Part shown: positions 50,429-60,573 of the stretch, piece after piece
Layout: the number at the start of each line of letters is the position of its first letter
How positions within the stretch are numbered: the first letter of the stretch is position 1
NCBI RefSeq assembly: GCF_006516955.1
Contig: NZ_VHLG01000004.1
Coordinates: forward strand, 62,001-126,000
Direction of reading: 5' to 3'
Source: Martelella alba
Lineage (GTDB): Bacteria; Pseudomonadota; Alphaproteobacteria; Rhizobiales; Rhizobiaceae
Length of the DNA stretch: 64,000 nt
Notes under the pieces: model-generated
Databases searched by the model: none
What the model saw: the letters and a program-made list of their open reading frames with translations, nothing else
Told to the model about the DNA's origin: nothing
Translations under genes and position numbers: made by a program

Positions 50429-52153
50429 CTAGAAACGGGCGTTGAGGTCAGTTTCATTTTCTTCGGATAAAGTCGTCATGCTAGCCGGAGACGAAGTGCT
50501 GCCTGATGTCGAGGCCAGGGTCATAAGCCCCGCACTCTGCCCCTCGGCATCAATGCGGGCCGCAACAGACGCATCCTCATCTACGGCTTCATGGATGGTA
50601 TGCTGCCAAAGCTCCAGGAGCTCATTCCTCATCTCATGCGCCACCTGCCCGATCTGAGCCGAATCCGTTGACAATCTGTCCAGCGCCTCGACCTCGCTTT
50701 GCAGGGTGCGGATAAGATCACGCGCCAGTTCAGCAGAATCTTCTACCCGGTTCCGCCGGATCATGCGGTTTTTCAGCGTCACTTCATCCAGCAGGCCGGG
50801 ACCAGCCAGCAGCGCATCGAGCTTGCGCAATTCGTTGCGCGCAGTCAAGTTGCATTTGGCCTGCTCCTCTTCTGGCGGGGCCTTCTTGTCACGCGCACGG
50901 TAGATTGCCATTTCCGCTACCTTCTTGCCCAGATTCACCAGCAAGCCGTAGCCCAGGATGTCAGCAACATAGCCGCCGCCATCCCAAGCTGCACGGATGG
51001 CCTGCTGGGTCACGCCACCGACGACAAGCTGCGCTGCCTGCTTGCTGAAATATCTGGCGTGCTCGCTTGCATTCGGCATAGCTCTGTCACGCAGCAGATC
51101 AATACCGCTTTCGATCACCGTTCCCGAGAAGTGAATTGAAACCGCGCGCGCCAGACTTTCAAGCCACGGAACCTGGTGGGCAACATTGGTCACGAAATCA
51201 ATTGTGGCACCGAGCGCCGCCGTCGCGCTATGGATCCCCAGCACGATCGCAACATTCAGCATATGGGAGAGTTCCTGACCACTCATACTCTGCTGCTGAA
51301 GCCGCCGCTCGTTAAAGGCCCCGAGCGCACTGCCCAAGACGCCAGGTGCAAAGTTAATGGCGAAATCACTTCCCAGAGCAGCCCCCGCCGGCGTACCAGG
51401 CGGCAAATAGGCGCTCTGGATCTGGTCGGCGGCCGAACAGCCCGTCATCTGTCCCGTCGCTGTCTCATTATAGTGATTGCTGGCGGCATCGCCCCCCGCC
51501 CCTTCACATCCTGTCGACTGAAAAGAGGCAAATGCGATCTGGCTCAGCATCGCTATGGTCGACGCCCACAGAGCACAAGCCACAGCACGCATCATCTCGG
51601 AACTAATCGCATTCTGTTTGGCCAGATGATAGGAGAAATTCATACAATGTTTGAACTTGTCGAATTCCTTCTCCACGAGCAGCCCCTTCAGCTTGGTCTG
51701 CTCGGTCTTCGATTTTTCGATTTTTTTGCTGAAATTCGTATAATACTTGTTCAGGCTCGCCTTGAGCTTGCTGCTGGACTTCAGATTATCAAGAATCAAG
51801 GCCACAAGTTTTCTGAGCTCATCGCCTTCCGCCATCTGGAACGCCTGAAGGCGGCGACTGATCAGCTCTTCCCTCAGCGTGGAAATCTTCACCAGTTTGA
51901 GCATTTTTTCAGTCGCTTCCCGCGCCTCATCGCTGGTTGCCGGCACAGGATCGCGACGTGGAAACTCAGCAGCGTTGGCTCGCAAAAGTTCCGAAACCGA
52001 AGGCCGCTCCCTTGTAAGTGCTGTGCCTTCACTTCTGCCGCTGAGATTTCGGTCCACATTCGGCGGTGCTGCGCCGAGAGATGGCGCGCTCAGCGATGGC
52101 GGCAAGGCCCCGGCCCTGTGGCGGAGTGTTCCCGAATTTTCCTGGATTAGCAC
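50429..52153 (-). CDS. Orphan 574-residue protein of unknown function, effector-like layout
   Basis: The N-terminal 75 residues are Ser/Pro/Ala/Arg-rich and disordered. A Lys/Glu-rich helical section follows (about 80-170). A strong hydrophobic segment lies at 187-212 and a weaker one at 298-325. Between them is a region with two cysteines (GCEGAGG, TGCSAAD). The C-terminus is an acidic Ser/Thr-rich tail. There is no signal peptide at the start. Translation probably begins at a GTG (52153) after GGGGGG. I recognise no family. The layout (disordered start, helices, internal membrane segments) is reminiscent of secreted effectors or translocators, but no secretion genes are in view. It sits between core genes as an insertion-like island. 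Confidence 0.75.
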   Translation of the reverse strand: MLIQENSGTLRHRAGALPPSLSAPSLGAAPPNVDRNLSGRSEGTALTRERPSVSELLRANAAEFPRRDPVPATSDEAREATEKMLKLVKISTLREELISRRLQAFQMAEGDELRKLVALILDNLKSSSKLKASLNKYYTNFSKKIEKSKTEQTKLKGLLVEKEFDKFKHCMNFSYHLAKQNAISSEMMRAVACALWASTIAMLSQIAFASFQSTGCEGAGGDAASNHYNETATGQMTGCSAADQIQSAYLPPGTPAGAALGSDFAINFAPGVLGSALGAFNERRLQQQSMSGQELSHMLNVAIVLGIHSATAALGATIDFVTNVAHQVPWLESLARAVSIHFSGTVIESGIDLLRDRAMPNASEHARYFSKQAAQLVVGGVTQQAIRAAWDGGGYVADILGYGLLVNLGKKVAEMAIYRARDKKAPPEEEQAKCNLTARNELRKLDALLAGPGLLDEVTLKNRMIRRNRVEDSAELARDLIRTLQSEVEALDRLSTDSAQIGQVAHEMRNELLELWQHTIHEAVDEDASVAARIDAEGQSAGLMTLASTSGSTSSPASMTTLSEENETDLNARF

Positions 52154-52267
52154 AGATATCCCCCCTTTATTCTGATCTTTTAGTGCTGTTCACCTCTCTA
52201 TTCCTACATGTGATGCAATCGATAATATCATCGAAAAAACAAAATATTGCCGTAGTTCGCCATAAGC

Positions 52268-52294
52268 AAAAAGCGCGACCCAAAGGCCGCGCTT
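52268..52294 (-). terminator. Intrinsic terminator of the sdh operon
   Basis: AAGCGCG (52271-52277) pairs with CGCGCTT (52288-52294). On the minus strand the stem runs into a T run, 46 bases after the sdhB stop. It separates sdh from the orphan gene. Confidence 0.82.
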
Positions 52295-52339
52295 CAACGC
52301 TTGTCAAATCAAGGTTTTGCAAAAACCTCTTTTGTCTGA

Positions 52340-53119
52340 TCACACCGCGCGTTCGACCAGCATCTTCTTGATGCCGGCAATCGCCTTGGCCGGGTTCAGC
52401 CCCTTCGGGCAGGCCTGGGTGCAGTTCATGATCGTGTGGCAGCGATAAAGCCGGAAGGGATCTTCCAGATTATCGAGACGCTCGCCGGTTGCCTCGTCAC
52501 GGCTGTCCATCAGCCAGCGATAGGCCTGCAGCAGAACAGCGGGACCGAGATAGCGGTCACCGTTCCACCAATAGGAGGGACAGGAGGTGGAGCAGCAGGC
52601 GCACAGAATGCATTCATAAAGCCCGTCGAGCTTCGACCGGTCATCATGGCTCTGCTTCCATTCCTTGGCCGGGGCCGGCGACACCGTCTGCAGCCACGGC
52701 TCGATCGAACGATGCTGGGCGTAGAAATTGTTGAGGTCCGGAACCAGATCCTTCACCACCGGCATATGCGGCAGCGGATAGACCTTGACGGTGCCCTTGA
52801 CCTCATCCATGCCCTTGGTGCAGGCCAGCGTGTTGGTGCCATCGATGTTCATGGCGCAGGAACCGCAAATACCCTCACGGCAGGACCGCCGGAGTGTCAG
52901 CGTCGGATCGATCTTGTTCTTGATATACAAAAGCGCATCAAGAATCATCGGTCCGCAGTCGTCAACATCGATATAATAGGTGTCGATGCTGGGATTTTCG
53001 CCCGTATCCGGGCTCCAGCGATAGATCCGGAACTCGCGAAGATTCTTGGCACCCTCCGGCTTCGGCCAGGTTTTGCCTTCCTTGACCTTCGAGTTTTTCG
53101 GAAGTGTGAATTCTACCAT
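52340..53119 (-). CDS. sdhB: Succinate dehydrogenase iron-sulfur subunit
   Basis: A 259-residue protein carrying the three Fe-S clusters. The 2Fe-2S motif is [16 protein letters not shown]; the 4Fe-4S and 3Fe-4S ligands lie in [16 protein letters not shown] and [17 protein letters not shown]. It transfers electrons from SdhA to quinone. The ATG at 53119 follows GAGAGGAACAGGAA. Last gene of sdhCDAB. Confidence 0.97.
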   Translation of the reverse strand: MVEFTLPKNSKVKEGKTWPKPEGAKNLREFRIYRWSPDTGENPSIDTYYIDVDDCGPMILDALLYIKNKIDPTLTLRRSCREGICGSCAMNIDGTNTLACTKGMDEVKGTVKVYPLPHMPVVKDLVPDLNNFYAQHRSIEPWLQTVSPAPAKEWKQSHDDRSKLDGLYECILCACCSTSCPSYWWNGDRYLGPAVLLQAYRWLMDSRDEATGERLDNLEDPFRLYRCHTIMNCTQACPKGLNPAKAIAGIKKMLVERAV

Positions 53120-53135
53120 TTCCTGTTCCTCTCGA

Positions 53136-54977
53136 TCAGTAGACGCGTGCCTTGGGGGCAATCTTCTTGATATCGATGCCATCGGCAATGAGGTCGGTGT
53201 GAACCGGACGATATTTCAGCGTCACATCGCCTTGCGGGCTGACCCAGGACAGCGTGTGCTTGCGCCAGTTCTCATCGTCACGGCCAGCGAAAGGACCATC
53301 GACATAATCTTCACGCGCATGCGCGCCACGGCTTTCCTTGCGGGCTTCCGCGCCGAAGACCGTGGTGATGGCGCAGGCCATGAGGTTTTCCAGCTCCAGC
53401 GTTTCCACCAGATCGGAATTCCAGATCATCGAACGGTCAGTGACCTTGACATCCGGCAGTTCCTTCCAGATCTCGCTGATCCGGCGGCAGCCGGCTTCCA
53501 GCGATTCCTGGGTACGGAACACGGCTGCGTCTTCCTGCATGGCACGCTGCATCTTGTCGCGCAGCACCGCAGTCGGCTGGGAGCCGGCGGCGAAGCGAAT
53601 GCGATCAAAGCGTTCCATGATCCTGTCGCAGGCGTCAACATTGAGCGCCGGAATGGGCGCATCTTTGTCGATCACCTGACCGGCGCGGATGGCGGCGGCA
53701 CGGCCGAAGACAACAAGGTCGATCAGCGAGTTGGAGCCCAGTCGGTTGGCACCGTGAACCGATGCACAGCCCGCTTCGCCGACGGCCATCAGGCCGGGCG
53801 CGACGCGTTCGGGGTTCTCCGGATCAGCGTTCAGCACTTCACCCCAGTAATTGGTCGGGATACCGCCCATATTGTAGTGAACGGTCGGCAGAACCGGGAT
53901 CGGCTCGCGGGTCACATCGACACCGGCGAAAATCTTGGCGCTTTCGGAAATGCCCGGAAGACGTTCGGCCAGAATTGCCGGATCAAGATGATCGAGATGC
54001 AGGAAGATGTGATCCTTGTTCTTGCCGACGCCGCGGCCCTCACGGATTTCCATCGTCATGCAACGCGAGACAACGTCACGCGAAGCCAGATCCTTGGCCG
54101 ACGGTGCATAGCGTTCCATGAAACGCTCGCCCTCGGAATTGGTCAGATATCCGCCTTCTCCGCGTGCACCCTCGGTAATCAGGCAGCCCGCGCCATAAAT
54201 GCCGGTCGGATGGAACTGAACGAATTCCATGTCCTGCAGCGGCAGGCCGGCACGTGCAATCATGCCGGCGCCGTCGCCGGTGCAGGTGTGCGCAGAGGTC
54301 GCCGAGAAGAAGGCGCGACCATAGCCGCCGGTGGCGAGAACCACCATCTTGGCGGAGAAACGATGGATCGTGCCGTCGTCAAGATTCCAGGCAACAACAC
54401 CGGTGCAGACGCCATCATCGCTCATGATCAGATCGAGCGCGAAATATTCGATGAAGAATTCGGCATTGTTTTTCAGCGACTGGCCATAAAGCGTGTGCAG
54501 AATGGCATGACCGGTACGGTCGGCTGCAGCGCAGGTGCGCTGAACCGGTGGGCCATCGCCATAATTCTGCATGTGGCCGCCAAAGGGACGCTGGTAGATC
54601 TTGCCTTCCTCGTTACGCGAGAAAGGCACGCCGTAATGTTCCAGCTCGTAGACGGCCTTTGGCGCTTCCATGACCATATACTGCATGGCATCAACATCGC
54701 CGAGCCAGTCGGAACCCTTGACGGTGTCATAGAGATGCCACTGCCAGCAGTCCGGCGTCATGTTGGTCAGCGAAGCCGCGATACCGCCCTGAGCGGCAAC
54801 CGTATGCGAGCGGGTCGGGAAAACCTTGGTGATGCAGGCGGTCTTGAAGCCCTGTTCGGCCATGCCGAGCGTGGCACGCAGACCAGAACCGCCGGCACCG
54901 ACCACGATCACGTCATAGGAGTGGTCGACATAGGTGTAGGCCTTGCCGCCCTGTTCGTCAGATTTAGGTGTAGCCAT
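53136..54977 (-). CDS. sdhA: Succinate dehydrogenase flavoprotein subunit
   Basis: A 613-residue subunit with covalent FAD, attached through the His in [10 protein letters not shown]. Substrate-binding stretches [20 protein letters not shown] and [19 protein letters not shown] are clear. It oxidises succinate to fumarate on the cytoplasmic side. It starts six bases after sdhD and is followed by sdhB after 16 bases. Confidence 0.97.
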   Translation of the reverse strand: MATPKSDEQGGKAYTYVDHSYDVIVVGAGGSGLRATLGMAEQGFKTACITKVFPTRSHTVAAQGGIAASLTNMTPDCWQWHLYDTVKGSDWLGDVDAMQYMVMEAPKAVYELEHYGVPFSRNEEGKIYQRPFGGHMQNYGDGPPVQRTCAAADRTGHAILHTLYGQSLKNNAEFFIEYFALDLIMSDDGVCTGVVAWNLDDGTIHRFSAKMVVLATGGYGRAFFSATSAHTCTGDGAGMIARAGLPLQDMEFVQFHPTGIYGAGCLITEGARGEGGYLTNSEGERFMERYAPSAKDLASRDVVSRCMTMEIREGRGVGKNKDHIFLHLDHLDPAILAERLPGISESAKIFAGVDVTREPIPVLPTVHYNMGGIPTNYWGEVLNADPENPERVAPGLMAVGEAGCASVHGANRLGSNSLIDLVVFGRAAAIRAGQVIDKDAPIPALNVDACDRIMERFDRIRFAAGSQPTAVLRDKMQRAMQEDAAVFRTQESLEAGCRRISEIWKELPDVKVTDRSMIWNSDLVETLELENLMACAITTVFGAEARKESRGAHAREDYVDGPFAGRDDENWRKHTLSWVSPQGDVTLKYRPVHTDLIADGIDIKKIAPKARVY

Positions 54978-54983
54978 TTGTGA

Positions 54984-55364
54984 TCACCCCATAAATGCAA
55001 TCTTCACGATGGACAGCAGACAGAGCGCGCCGATCAGAACCATGAAGCAAGTGTTTGCCATCAAGAGAAGAAACTTGATGAGATCGTTGTGAACGTAGTC
55101 GACGATGATTTCCTGCATGCCGATGTGAACGTGAAACAGTCCGGCAATAACCATCAGACCCATCAGGGTCGCGACAAACGGATTGGAAAGACCCGCAATA
55201 ACCTCGGCATAGGGTGCCCCGGCATAGCGGATCAGGAAAATGAAGAAAAAGACCGTCAACGGCACGAGAGCCAGCGCCGTCATGCGCTGAACCCAGAAAT
55301 GGTCAGTCCCCTTGCGCGAGGTCCCCAGACCGCGAACCTTTTTCAGCGGTGTGCGCATATCCAT
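54984..55364 (-). CDS. sdhD: Succinate dehydrogenase membrane anchor subunit
   Basis: A 126-residue membrane protein with three helices. The N-terminal RTPLKKVRGLGTSRKGTDHF motif and the haem ligand His in FHVHIGMQEIIVDYVH are typical of alphaproteobacterial SdhD. It lies 16 bases after sdhC. Confidence 0.94.
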   Translation of the reverse strand: MDMRTPLKKVRGLGTSRKGTDHFWVQRMTALALVPLTVFFFIFLIRYAGAPYAEVIAGLSNPFVATLMGLMVIAGLFHVHIGMQEIIVDYVHNDLIKFLLLMANTCFMVLIGALCLLSIVKIAFMG

Positions 55365-55380
55365 GGATAGATCCCCTCAC

Positions 55381-55770
55381 TCAGATGGCCAGGCCAACGA
55401 TCCAGATCACCAGGGTCAGACAGACCGAAGCAACCGGAAGCGCAACCGCGACCTTGGTGGAAAAATGCTTTTCAAGCCCGTAGCCCATATCCCAGCCGAA
55501 ATGGCGGAGGCCACCGAGAAGATGGTGAACCAGAGCCCAGGTGTAGCCGAACAGGATCAGCAGTCCGAGCCACGAACCGAAGAACCAGTTGACGATGTCG
55601 AAAGCCCCCTCGCCCGACGCCGCGGCAATCAGCCAGGCAGCAAGCAGAATGGTGCCGAAATACATCGCCGCACCGGTAATGCGGTGCAACGTCGACATGA
55701 TCATCGTCGGGATGAATTTGTAAACTTGAAGATGCGGCGACAAAGGCCGATTGCTGGTTGGACTGGCCAT
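55381..55770 (-). CDS. sdhC: Succinate dehydrogenase cytochrome b556 subunit
   Basis: A 129-residue membrane protein with three helices. RPLSPHLQVYKF is the family start and STLHRITGAAMYFG the quinone-site region; HHLLGGLRHFGWD carries the haem b ligand. The ATG at 55770 follows GAGG; an in-frame TTG at 55773 is rejected. First gene of sdhCDAB. Confidence 0.95.
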   Translation of the reverse strand: MASPTSNRPLSPHLQVYKFIPTMIMSTLHRITGAAMYFGTILLAAWLIAAASGEGAFDIVNWFFGSWLGLLILFGYTWALVHHLLGGLRHFGWDMGYGLEKHFSTKVAVALPVASVCLTLVIWIVGLAI

Positions 55771-56231
55771 CAAAACCTCGCGGCGTTTTTAAAAGGCGCA
55801 TTTCCGGGCATTCGCTAGCCAGATCAGCCGAACCGGACAGAACCGGGTGTCTTGGCGCGCGGTGCCAATGCTCTGTGGTGGTTTACTCATCACAAGCGCC
55901 TGCGACAAGCCCAATTGCCCCCCTCTGGCGATTTAATCGGTTTGACGGATGCCAGTTTCAGCTTGCAGGTTGGTACGGAGACGCGAGTTGAGACCAAAGT
56001 TGCACAAAAAAACGCCGAAATCCATGCGCATCGTTAAGTTTCAATGATTTAAGTTGCCTTTCGAAATCAAGATAAATCAGAGACTTGGATTGCCCATACC
56101 GACAATGCCATTTCTTTAGCCACTATGCGGAATTGCCCGCGACTCAGTGCCGATCCGGTCCAAACGCTCCGCCCGGCAGCGAAATCCAGGCGACGCAGAC
56201 TGGCATTCGTCATTTCGGCCTCTCAACGATA
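55771..56231. other. Upstream region of the sdh operon
   Basis: About 460 bases without a supported gene. It must contain the sdh promoter on the minus strand. A/T-rich patches occur near 56030-56090. I see no clear operator for Fur/Irr-type or other regulators. Confidence 0.4.
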
Positions 56232-56621
56232 TCAGTGAAAGAATCCGATCATGATCCCCATGATCGCCGCCGAACCGAGCCAGTGACCGGCATCGAGCAG
56301 AAGCAGAAAGACAGGCCGATTGTAAGGAACAGGATGCGCGGCCATGGCCGTGACACCAAAACCGAAACCGACAAAGACCGACCAACCGATACCACCATAA
56401 AAGGTCAGCGCCGCAGGGCCCAGCCTGTAGAGCAGCATCGAAAGAAAGATGGCCATGACCAGTTTGGCGGTGAGATCCCGTATGAGGGTGACGCAACCAG
56501 TCTGCGTTCCACCCGCCGCCGAACCGGCCAGACGTGCCCGCAGGCGGCCGAAGGCCAGATGGTAGAGACAGCCGAACAACAGCGTTGCAGCCGTGGCCGC
56601 AACAATGCCGATGATGATCAT
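56232..56621 (-). CDS. Small membrane protein (DUF1761-like)
   Basis: A 129-residue protein with four hydrophobic segments. The last one, LDAGHWLGSAAIMGIMIGFF, resembles the end of DUF1761 proteins, and the first contains GCLYHLAFGRL. No function is known. It is transcribed in the same direction as sdhC but lies 460 bases upstream, so it is likely a separate unit. Confidence 0.68.
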   Translation of the reverse strand: MIIIGIVAATAATLLFGCLYHLAFGRLRARLAGSAAGGTQTGCVTLIRDLTAKLVMAIFLSMLLYRLGPAALTFYGGIGWSVFVGFGFGVTAMAAHPVPYNRPVFLLLLDAGHWLGSAAIMGIMIGFFH

Positions 56622-56719
56622 GAAAAGCAGAGCCGCCCCCTTCAGAAAACAACCTTAGGACTACATTAAACCAAAGAAAGCAGCAAGTCATGCGTGTAAT
56701 TCAAGTAAGGTTGCCCTGA

Positions 56720-57376
56720 TCACAGTCCTGCCTGAGACGTGAATGCCCATACGGTGGTCTTCTTGATCTCGCTGTCCTCCAGCACCCGCGTCACCGGCAC
56801 CTGATAGCTGGCAAGCGCGACCAGCCCTGTCTTTGGCAGATAGGCCCGCCCCGGATCGCCGATCAGCACCGTCATGCCGTCCGCCGCCAGATCGCGGAAC
56901 CAGGGCAGAAGCCTTACGGCAAATTCCCGATCATAAAAGACGTCACCGGCGAGCAGGACGTCAGCGTCGGGACGCGTGCCGATCAGATCCATTGTGCAGA
57001 TTTCCAGCGTGACAGCGTTCAGCGCGGCATTCAGCGCCATAGCGGCAGCGGACCAGCGATCGATATCGGCAGCCAGCACCGATGACGCCCCGGCCCTGGC
57101 CGCAGCAATCGCCACAAGCCCTGAACCGGAGGCAAAATCCACCACCCGCTTGCCTTCAACCGCTGCCGGATGATCAAGGATATAACGCGCCAGCCCCTGC
57201 CCGCCGGCCCAGGCAAAAGCCCAGAATGGCGGCGGCAGGCCGATTTCCTGCAGTTCCTCTTCGGTTTTCAGCCAGAGATCATGCACCTCACTCGCCAGCC
57301 GCAACCTGATCTCAGGCACATGCGGCGGGGTGAGGATCTCAGTATTGTCCAGAATGAAGCGGCCAGTGTCGCTCAT
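56720..57376 (-). CDS. Class I SAM-dependent methyltransferase, ETF-beta/L7-L12 lysine methyltransferase-like
   Basis: A 218-residue methyltransferase. The SAM-binding motif I is VVDFASGSGLVAIAAARAGA and the acidic residue is in VLAADIDRWSAAAMALN. The preceding GLPPPFWAFAWAGGQGLARY and the DVFYDREFAVRLLPWF region are features of the METTL20/ETFB-KMT group. A homologue in Agrobacterium is reported to methylate ETF-beta and ribosomal L7/L12. A protein-lysine target is likely, but nicotinamide-type small-molecule substrates cannot be excluded. Confidence 0.8.
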   Translation of the reverse strand: MSDTGRFILDNTEILTPPHVPEIRLRLASEVHDLWLKTEEELQEIGLPPPFWAFAWAGGQGLARYILDHPAAVEGKRVVDFASGSGLVAIAAARAGASSVLAADIDRWSAAAMALNAALNAVTLEICTMDLIGTRPDADVLLAGDVFYDREFAVRLLPWFRDLAADGMTVLIGDPGRAYLPKTGLVALASYQVPVTRVLEDSEIKKTTVWAFTSQAGL

Positions 57377-57390
57377 CAGGGCATGAAACC

Positions 57391-57624
57391 TCAGTCACGA
57401 TCAACGCGCGGCCAGCGCGTCGTCGCCATGACCCAAAGCCCGATAATATTGCCGAGCGGCACGAAGCAGAGCAGCACCCAGAAGCCGGAAAAGCCCATGC
57501 GCCGCAGGATCTTTGCCACCGGCCAGCCAAAGATCAGCCACCAGAAGACAAAGACGATTGCCAGCTGCCAGAGGCCGAAATGCGCCAGCATCCAGAAACT
57601 GTCGGAATATCCATGTCCGTTCAC
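57391..57624 (-). CDS. Small two-helix membrane protein
   Basis: A 77-residue protein with two hydrophobic segments (about 15-33 and 45-67) and the motif GFSGFWVLLCFVPLGNIIGL. It lies 14 bases upstream of the methyltransferase on the same strand and may be co-transcribed. I recognise no named family; the sequence looks coding, with compositional bias typical of a membrane protein. Confidence 0.65.
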   Translation of the reverse strand: MNGHGYSDSFWMLAHFGLWQLAIVFVFWWLIFGWPVAKILRRMGFSGFWVLLCFVPLGNIIGLWVMATTRWPRVDRD

Positions 57625-57667
57625 GGCCTTATCTCCCTGTCCGTCAGACTGAAAACCGGATCAGACG

Positions 57668-58102
57668 CTAGTCCGCCAGCGGCGGGTTGTCGAGACCGCC
57701 CATACGGCAGACTTCCAGCCATTCGTCCCTGGTTACCGGCTGTACCGAAAGCCGCATCGAGGTGACCAGCGACATCTCGGAAAGCTTCGGATTGGCTTTG
57801 ACATCCTTCAGCGTCACGGGTTTTGGAACCTCGGTCACCGCGCGGATATCGACGCATTCCCAGCGCGGGTCATCCGTCGTCGAATCGTGGTGTGCAAGTG
57901 CGCAGACCTCGCAGATGCCAACGACTTCCAACCCCTCATTGGAGTGGTAGAAGAAGCCCTTGTCGCCGATTTTCATCGCTCGCATATTGTTGCGCGCCTG
58001 ATAGTTGCGCACGCCATCCCATTCCTCGCCGTCAGCCCCCTTGGCCTTCAGCATCTCCCAGGAAAACTTGAACGGTTCGGATTTGAAAAGCCAGTAGGCC
58101 AA
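57668..58102 (-). CDS. EVE domain protein
   Basis: A 144-residue PUA-like EVE domain protein, expected to bind RNA or modified nucleotides. Typical parts are YWLFKSEPFKFSW, EEWDGVRNYQARNNMRAM, GDKGFFYHSN and VEVPKPVTLKDVK-like sequence. The first residue is encoded by TTG (58102), four bases after the stop of the YciI gene. GAGGAGG lies nine bases upstream within the end of that gene. No ATG gives a complete domain. Confidence 0.88.
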   Translation of the reverse strand: MAYWLFKSEPFKFSWEMLKAKGADGEEWDGVRNYQARNNMRAMKIGDKGFFYHSNEGLEVVGICEVCALAHHDSTTDDPRWECVDIRAVTEVPKPVTLKDVKANPKLSEMSLVTSMRLSVQPVTRDEWLEVCRMGGLDNPPLAD

Positions 58103-58106
58103 GAGA

Positions 58107-58403
58107 TCACGCCTCCTCGGGATTGTTGTAGAGCCACTTGAAGGGGCGCACTTCCGTCTTCGCGAAAAGACCGGCCCTGGCATAGGGATCTTCAGCGGCA
58201 AGCGCTTCGGCATCGGCCTGGCTACCCGCTTCGATCAAAAGCATCGAGCCACAGGATTTGCCCTCATCATCCAGAAACGGCCCGGCAATCTTCAAGATGC
58301 CATCGGCATTGAGCTTATCAACCCAGGCGAGATGGGTCGGGCGTGTTTCCATGCGCATGGAAAGATGGTCGGGCTTATCGGTGCAGATAACGGCATAGAT
58401 CAT
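58107..58403 (-). CDS. YciI family protein
   Basis: A 98-residue ferredoxin-fold protein with the family motifs RPTHLAWVDKLNADG, GPFLDDEGKSCGSMLLIEA and EDPYARAGLFAKTEVRPFKW. Its role is unclear; relatives may be small hydrolases or ligand-binding proteins. Its 3' end supplies the ribosome binding site for the EVE gene, so both should be made together. Confidence 0.9.
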   Translation of the reverse strand: MIYAVICTDKPDHLSMRMETRPTHLAWVDKLNADGILKIAGPFLDDEGKSCGSMLLIEAGSQADAEALAAEDPYARAGLFAKTEVRPFKWLYNNPEEA

Positions 58404-58422
58404 GACTGTTCTCCCTGATGCC

Positions 58423-59406
58423 TCATTCGGTGGTGATCGGGCGCGCCATCAATTCTTCAAGCGCTGCCGGAATGGACAGCTTGCCGTCGAGAATACGGGC
58501 GACCGCATTGCTGATCGGCATCTGGACGGAATGGCTGGCGGCAAGTTCGGCCGCGACAGAGGCAGAAAAGACGCCTTCGACCAGCGCAGAATTCTCATCC
58601 GTCCGCCCTTCGGCCAGCTGGACGCCATAGCGGAAATTGCGTGACTGGCGCGACGAGCCGGTCAACACCAGATCGCCGAGACCGGACAGGCCGCGCACCG
58701 TCTCCGCCTCGCCGCCCATGGCAACGGCAAGCCGCGACATTTCCGCAAGTCCGCGTGAAATCAGCGCCGCACGCGCCGATTCCCCAAGCCCTGCCCCTTC
58801 GACGATGCCGCAGGCAATGGCCAGCACATTCTTCAGTGCTCCTCCGATCTGCACACCAACCGGATCGCCGGAACCATAAATCCGGAAGGTCTTGCCTGAC
58901 AGGATTTCAGCCGTATCACGCGCAATCTGGCGCGAGCGGAAGGCCAGCGCCATGGCGATCGGCTTGCCAGTGGCAAGATCACGGGCAAAGCCCGGCCCCG
59001 AAAGCGCTCCGGCGCTGTGATGCGGCAATTCTTCATTCAGAACATCGGTAATCAGCCGTCCGGTGGACCGTTCGATCCCCTTGGATGCTGAAATGATCAC
59101 CGCATCTTCTTTGTAATAAGGGCCATAATAGCGAGCCGCTGCGCGCTGCGCCTGGGCCGGTACGGCAACCACCACCGTGTCGGCCGTGCGCAAAACCTCG
59201 GCATCATTGGTGAAGATCAGCGCTTCCGGCAGCTGCACGCCCGGCAGGGAGCGTTCGTGAATGCGGGTTTTCTTCAGCGTTTCGATCAGCGCCGCATCCC
59301 GGCCGAGCAGCGTCACCTGATCCTCGCCCTCACGCGCGAAAACCGCCGCCAATGCTGTTCCGAACGAGCCGGAACCGATCACCACAGTCTTTTTTGTCTC
59401 ATTCAT
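58423..59406 (-). CDS. gpsA: Glycerol-3-phosphate dehydrogenase NAD(P)+
   Basis: A 327-residue cytoplasmic enzyme making sn-glycerol 3-phosphate for phospholipids. It has the Rossmann motif [33 protein letters not shown] and the catalytic Lys region [18 protein letters not shown]. Its start overlaps the tsaD stop by four bases (ATGA). Confidence 0.96.
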   Translation of the reverse strand: MNETKKTVVIGSGSFGTALAAVFAREGEDQVTLLGRDAALIETLKKTRIHERSLPGVQLPEALIFTNDAEVLRTADTVVVAVPAQAQRAAARYYGPYYKEDAVIISASKGIERSTGRLITDVLNEELPHHSAGALSGPGFARDLATGKPIAMALAFRSRQIARDTAEILSGKTFRIYGSGDPVGVQIGGALKNVLAIACGIVEGAGLGESARAALISRGLAEMSRLAVAMGGEAETVRGLSGLGDLVLTGSSRQSRNFRYGVQLAEGRTDENSALVEGVFSASVAAELAASHSVQMPISNAVARILDGKLSIPAALEELMARPITTE

Positions 59407-60500
59407 GCCTTGGCACCTTTCCGGCCGCTGCCGATCAGCGCAACCGCCTTTTGATCCAGCGGCCAGCGCGGACGCGGCGCAATCTTAAGCCCATCGGCGG
59501 GCTGCCCCGCCGCTTCCCGTTCCAGCCCCGCCCAGGCAATCATCACCGCATTGTCGGTGCAGAGCCTCAAGGGCGGCGCCACGAATCGAAAACCATATTC
59601 GCCGCATAATTCGGTCAATGTCTGGCGCAACGCCCGATTTGCCGCAACCCCGCCAGCCACCACCAGCGCCGGTTCACGCTGGCTATCGCCATATTCGGCC
59701 GCAAAACGCCTGAGCGAACGCGAAATCCGGTCGGAAAGCGTGTCGGCAACGGCCTTTTGAAACGAAGCGCAGAGATCCGCCACGTCCTGATCGCTCATCG
59801 GGGCGGCGGCCTCGGCCGCCTGGCGCACCGCCGTTTTCAGGCCGGAGAAGGAGAAATCAAGCCGGTCCTCGCCACGCATCGGCCGCGGCAGGCGAAAGCG
59901 GTCGGGATCGCCCGTTTCGGCCGCCTTTTCCACCGCCGGACCACCCGGATAGGGCAGCCCCAGAAGCTTGGCAGTCTTGTCGAAAGCCTCGCCCAGCGCA
60001 TCGTCGATCGTGGTACCCCAGCGCTCGTAATCGCCGACACCCTTGACCAGCACGATCTGGCTGTGACCGCCGGAGACGAGCAGCATCAGATAGGGGAAAG
60101 AGACCCCATTGGTCAGCCGCGCCGTCAGCGCATGGCCCTCCAGATGATTGACGCCATAAAAGGGTTTGTCCGCGGCATAGGCGATCGCCTTGCCACTCAT
60201 CGCACCGACAATCAGCCCGCCGATCAGCCCTGGCCCGACCGTTGCAGCAACACCATCGAGATCGGCAAGCGCGACGCCGGAACGCTCCAGCGCTTCAGCG
60301 ATCAGCCGGTCCATCGCCTCGACATGGGCACGCGCGGCGATTTCCGGCACCACGCCGCCAAAAGCTGCATGTTCATCCAGCTGGCTCAGCACGACATCGG
60401 CCAGCACCGCGCCGCTGCCATCCGGCCGGCGCATGACAATAGCGGCTGCGGTTTCATCGCAGCTCGATTCGATACCGAGAAAGAGTTCGTTTTTATCCAT
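59403..60500 (-). CDS. tsaD: tRNA N6-adenosine threonylcarbamoyltransferase
   Basis: A 365-residue ASKHA-fold protein that places the threonylcarbamoyl group on A37 of tRNAs reading ANN codons. Motifs are [14 protein letters not shown], metal-binding [43 protein letters not shown] and [12 protein letters not shown]. The ATG at 60500 is placed by homology. It is divergent from hemC. Confidence 0.96.
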   Translation of the reverse strand: MDKNELFLGIESSCDETAAAIVMRRPDGSGAVLADVVLSQLDEHAAFGGVVPEIAARAHVEAMDRLIAEALERSGVALADLDGVAATVGPGLIGGLIVGAMSGKAIAYAADKPFYGVNHLEGHALTARLTNGVSFPYLMLLVSGGHSQIVLVKGVGDYERWGTTIDDALGEAFDKTAKLLGLPYPGGPAVEKAAETGDPDRFRLPRPMRGEDRLDFSFSGLKTAVRQAAEAAAPMSDQDVADLCASFQKAVADTLSDRISRSLRRFAAEYGDSQREPALVVAGGVAANRALRQTLTELCGEYGFRFVAPPLRLCTDNAVMIAWAGLEREAAGQPADGLKIAPRPRWPLDQKAVALIGSGRKGAKA

Positions 60501-60573
60501 GGTTCCAAGCGATGGTTTGCGGTCCGTCGCATTCCGGTTTACGAAACCCTCCGGTAACAACGGTGAGTGCAGG

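Noticed and set aside
53046-54983. A 645-codon plus-strand frame opposite sdhA
   Set aside because: Antisense to a certain gene with no domain features; a codon-bias shadow.
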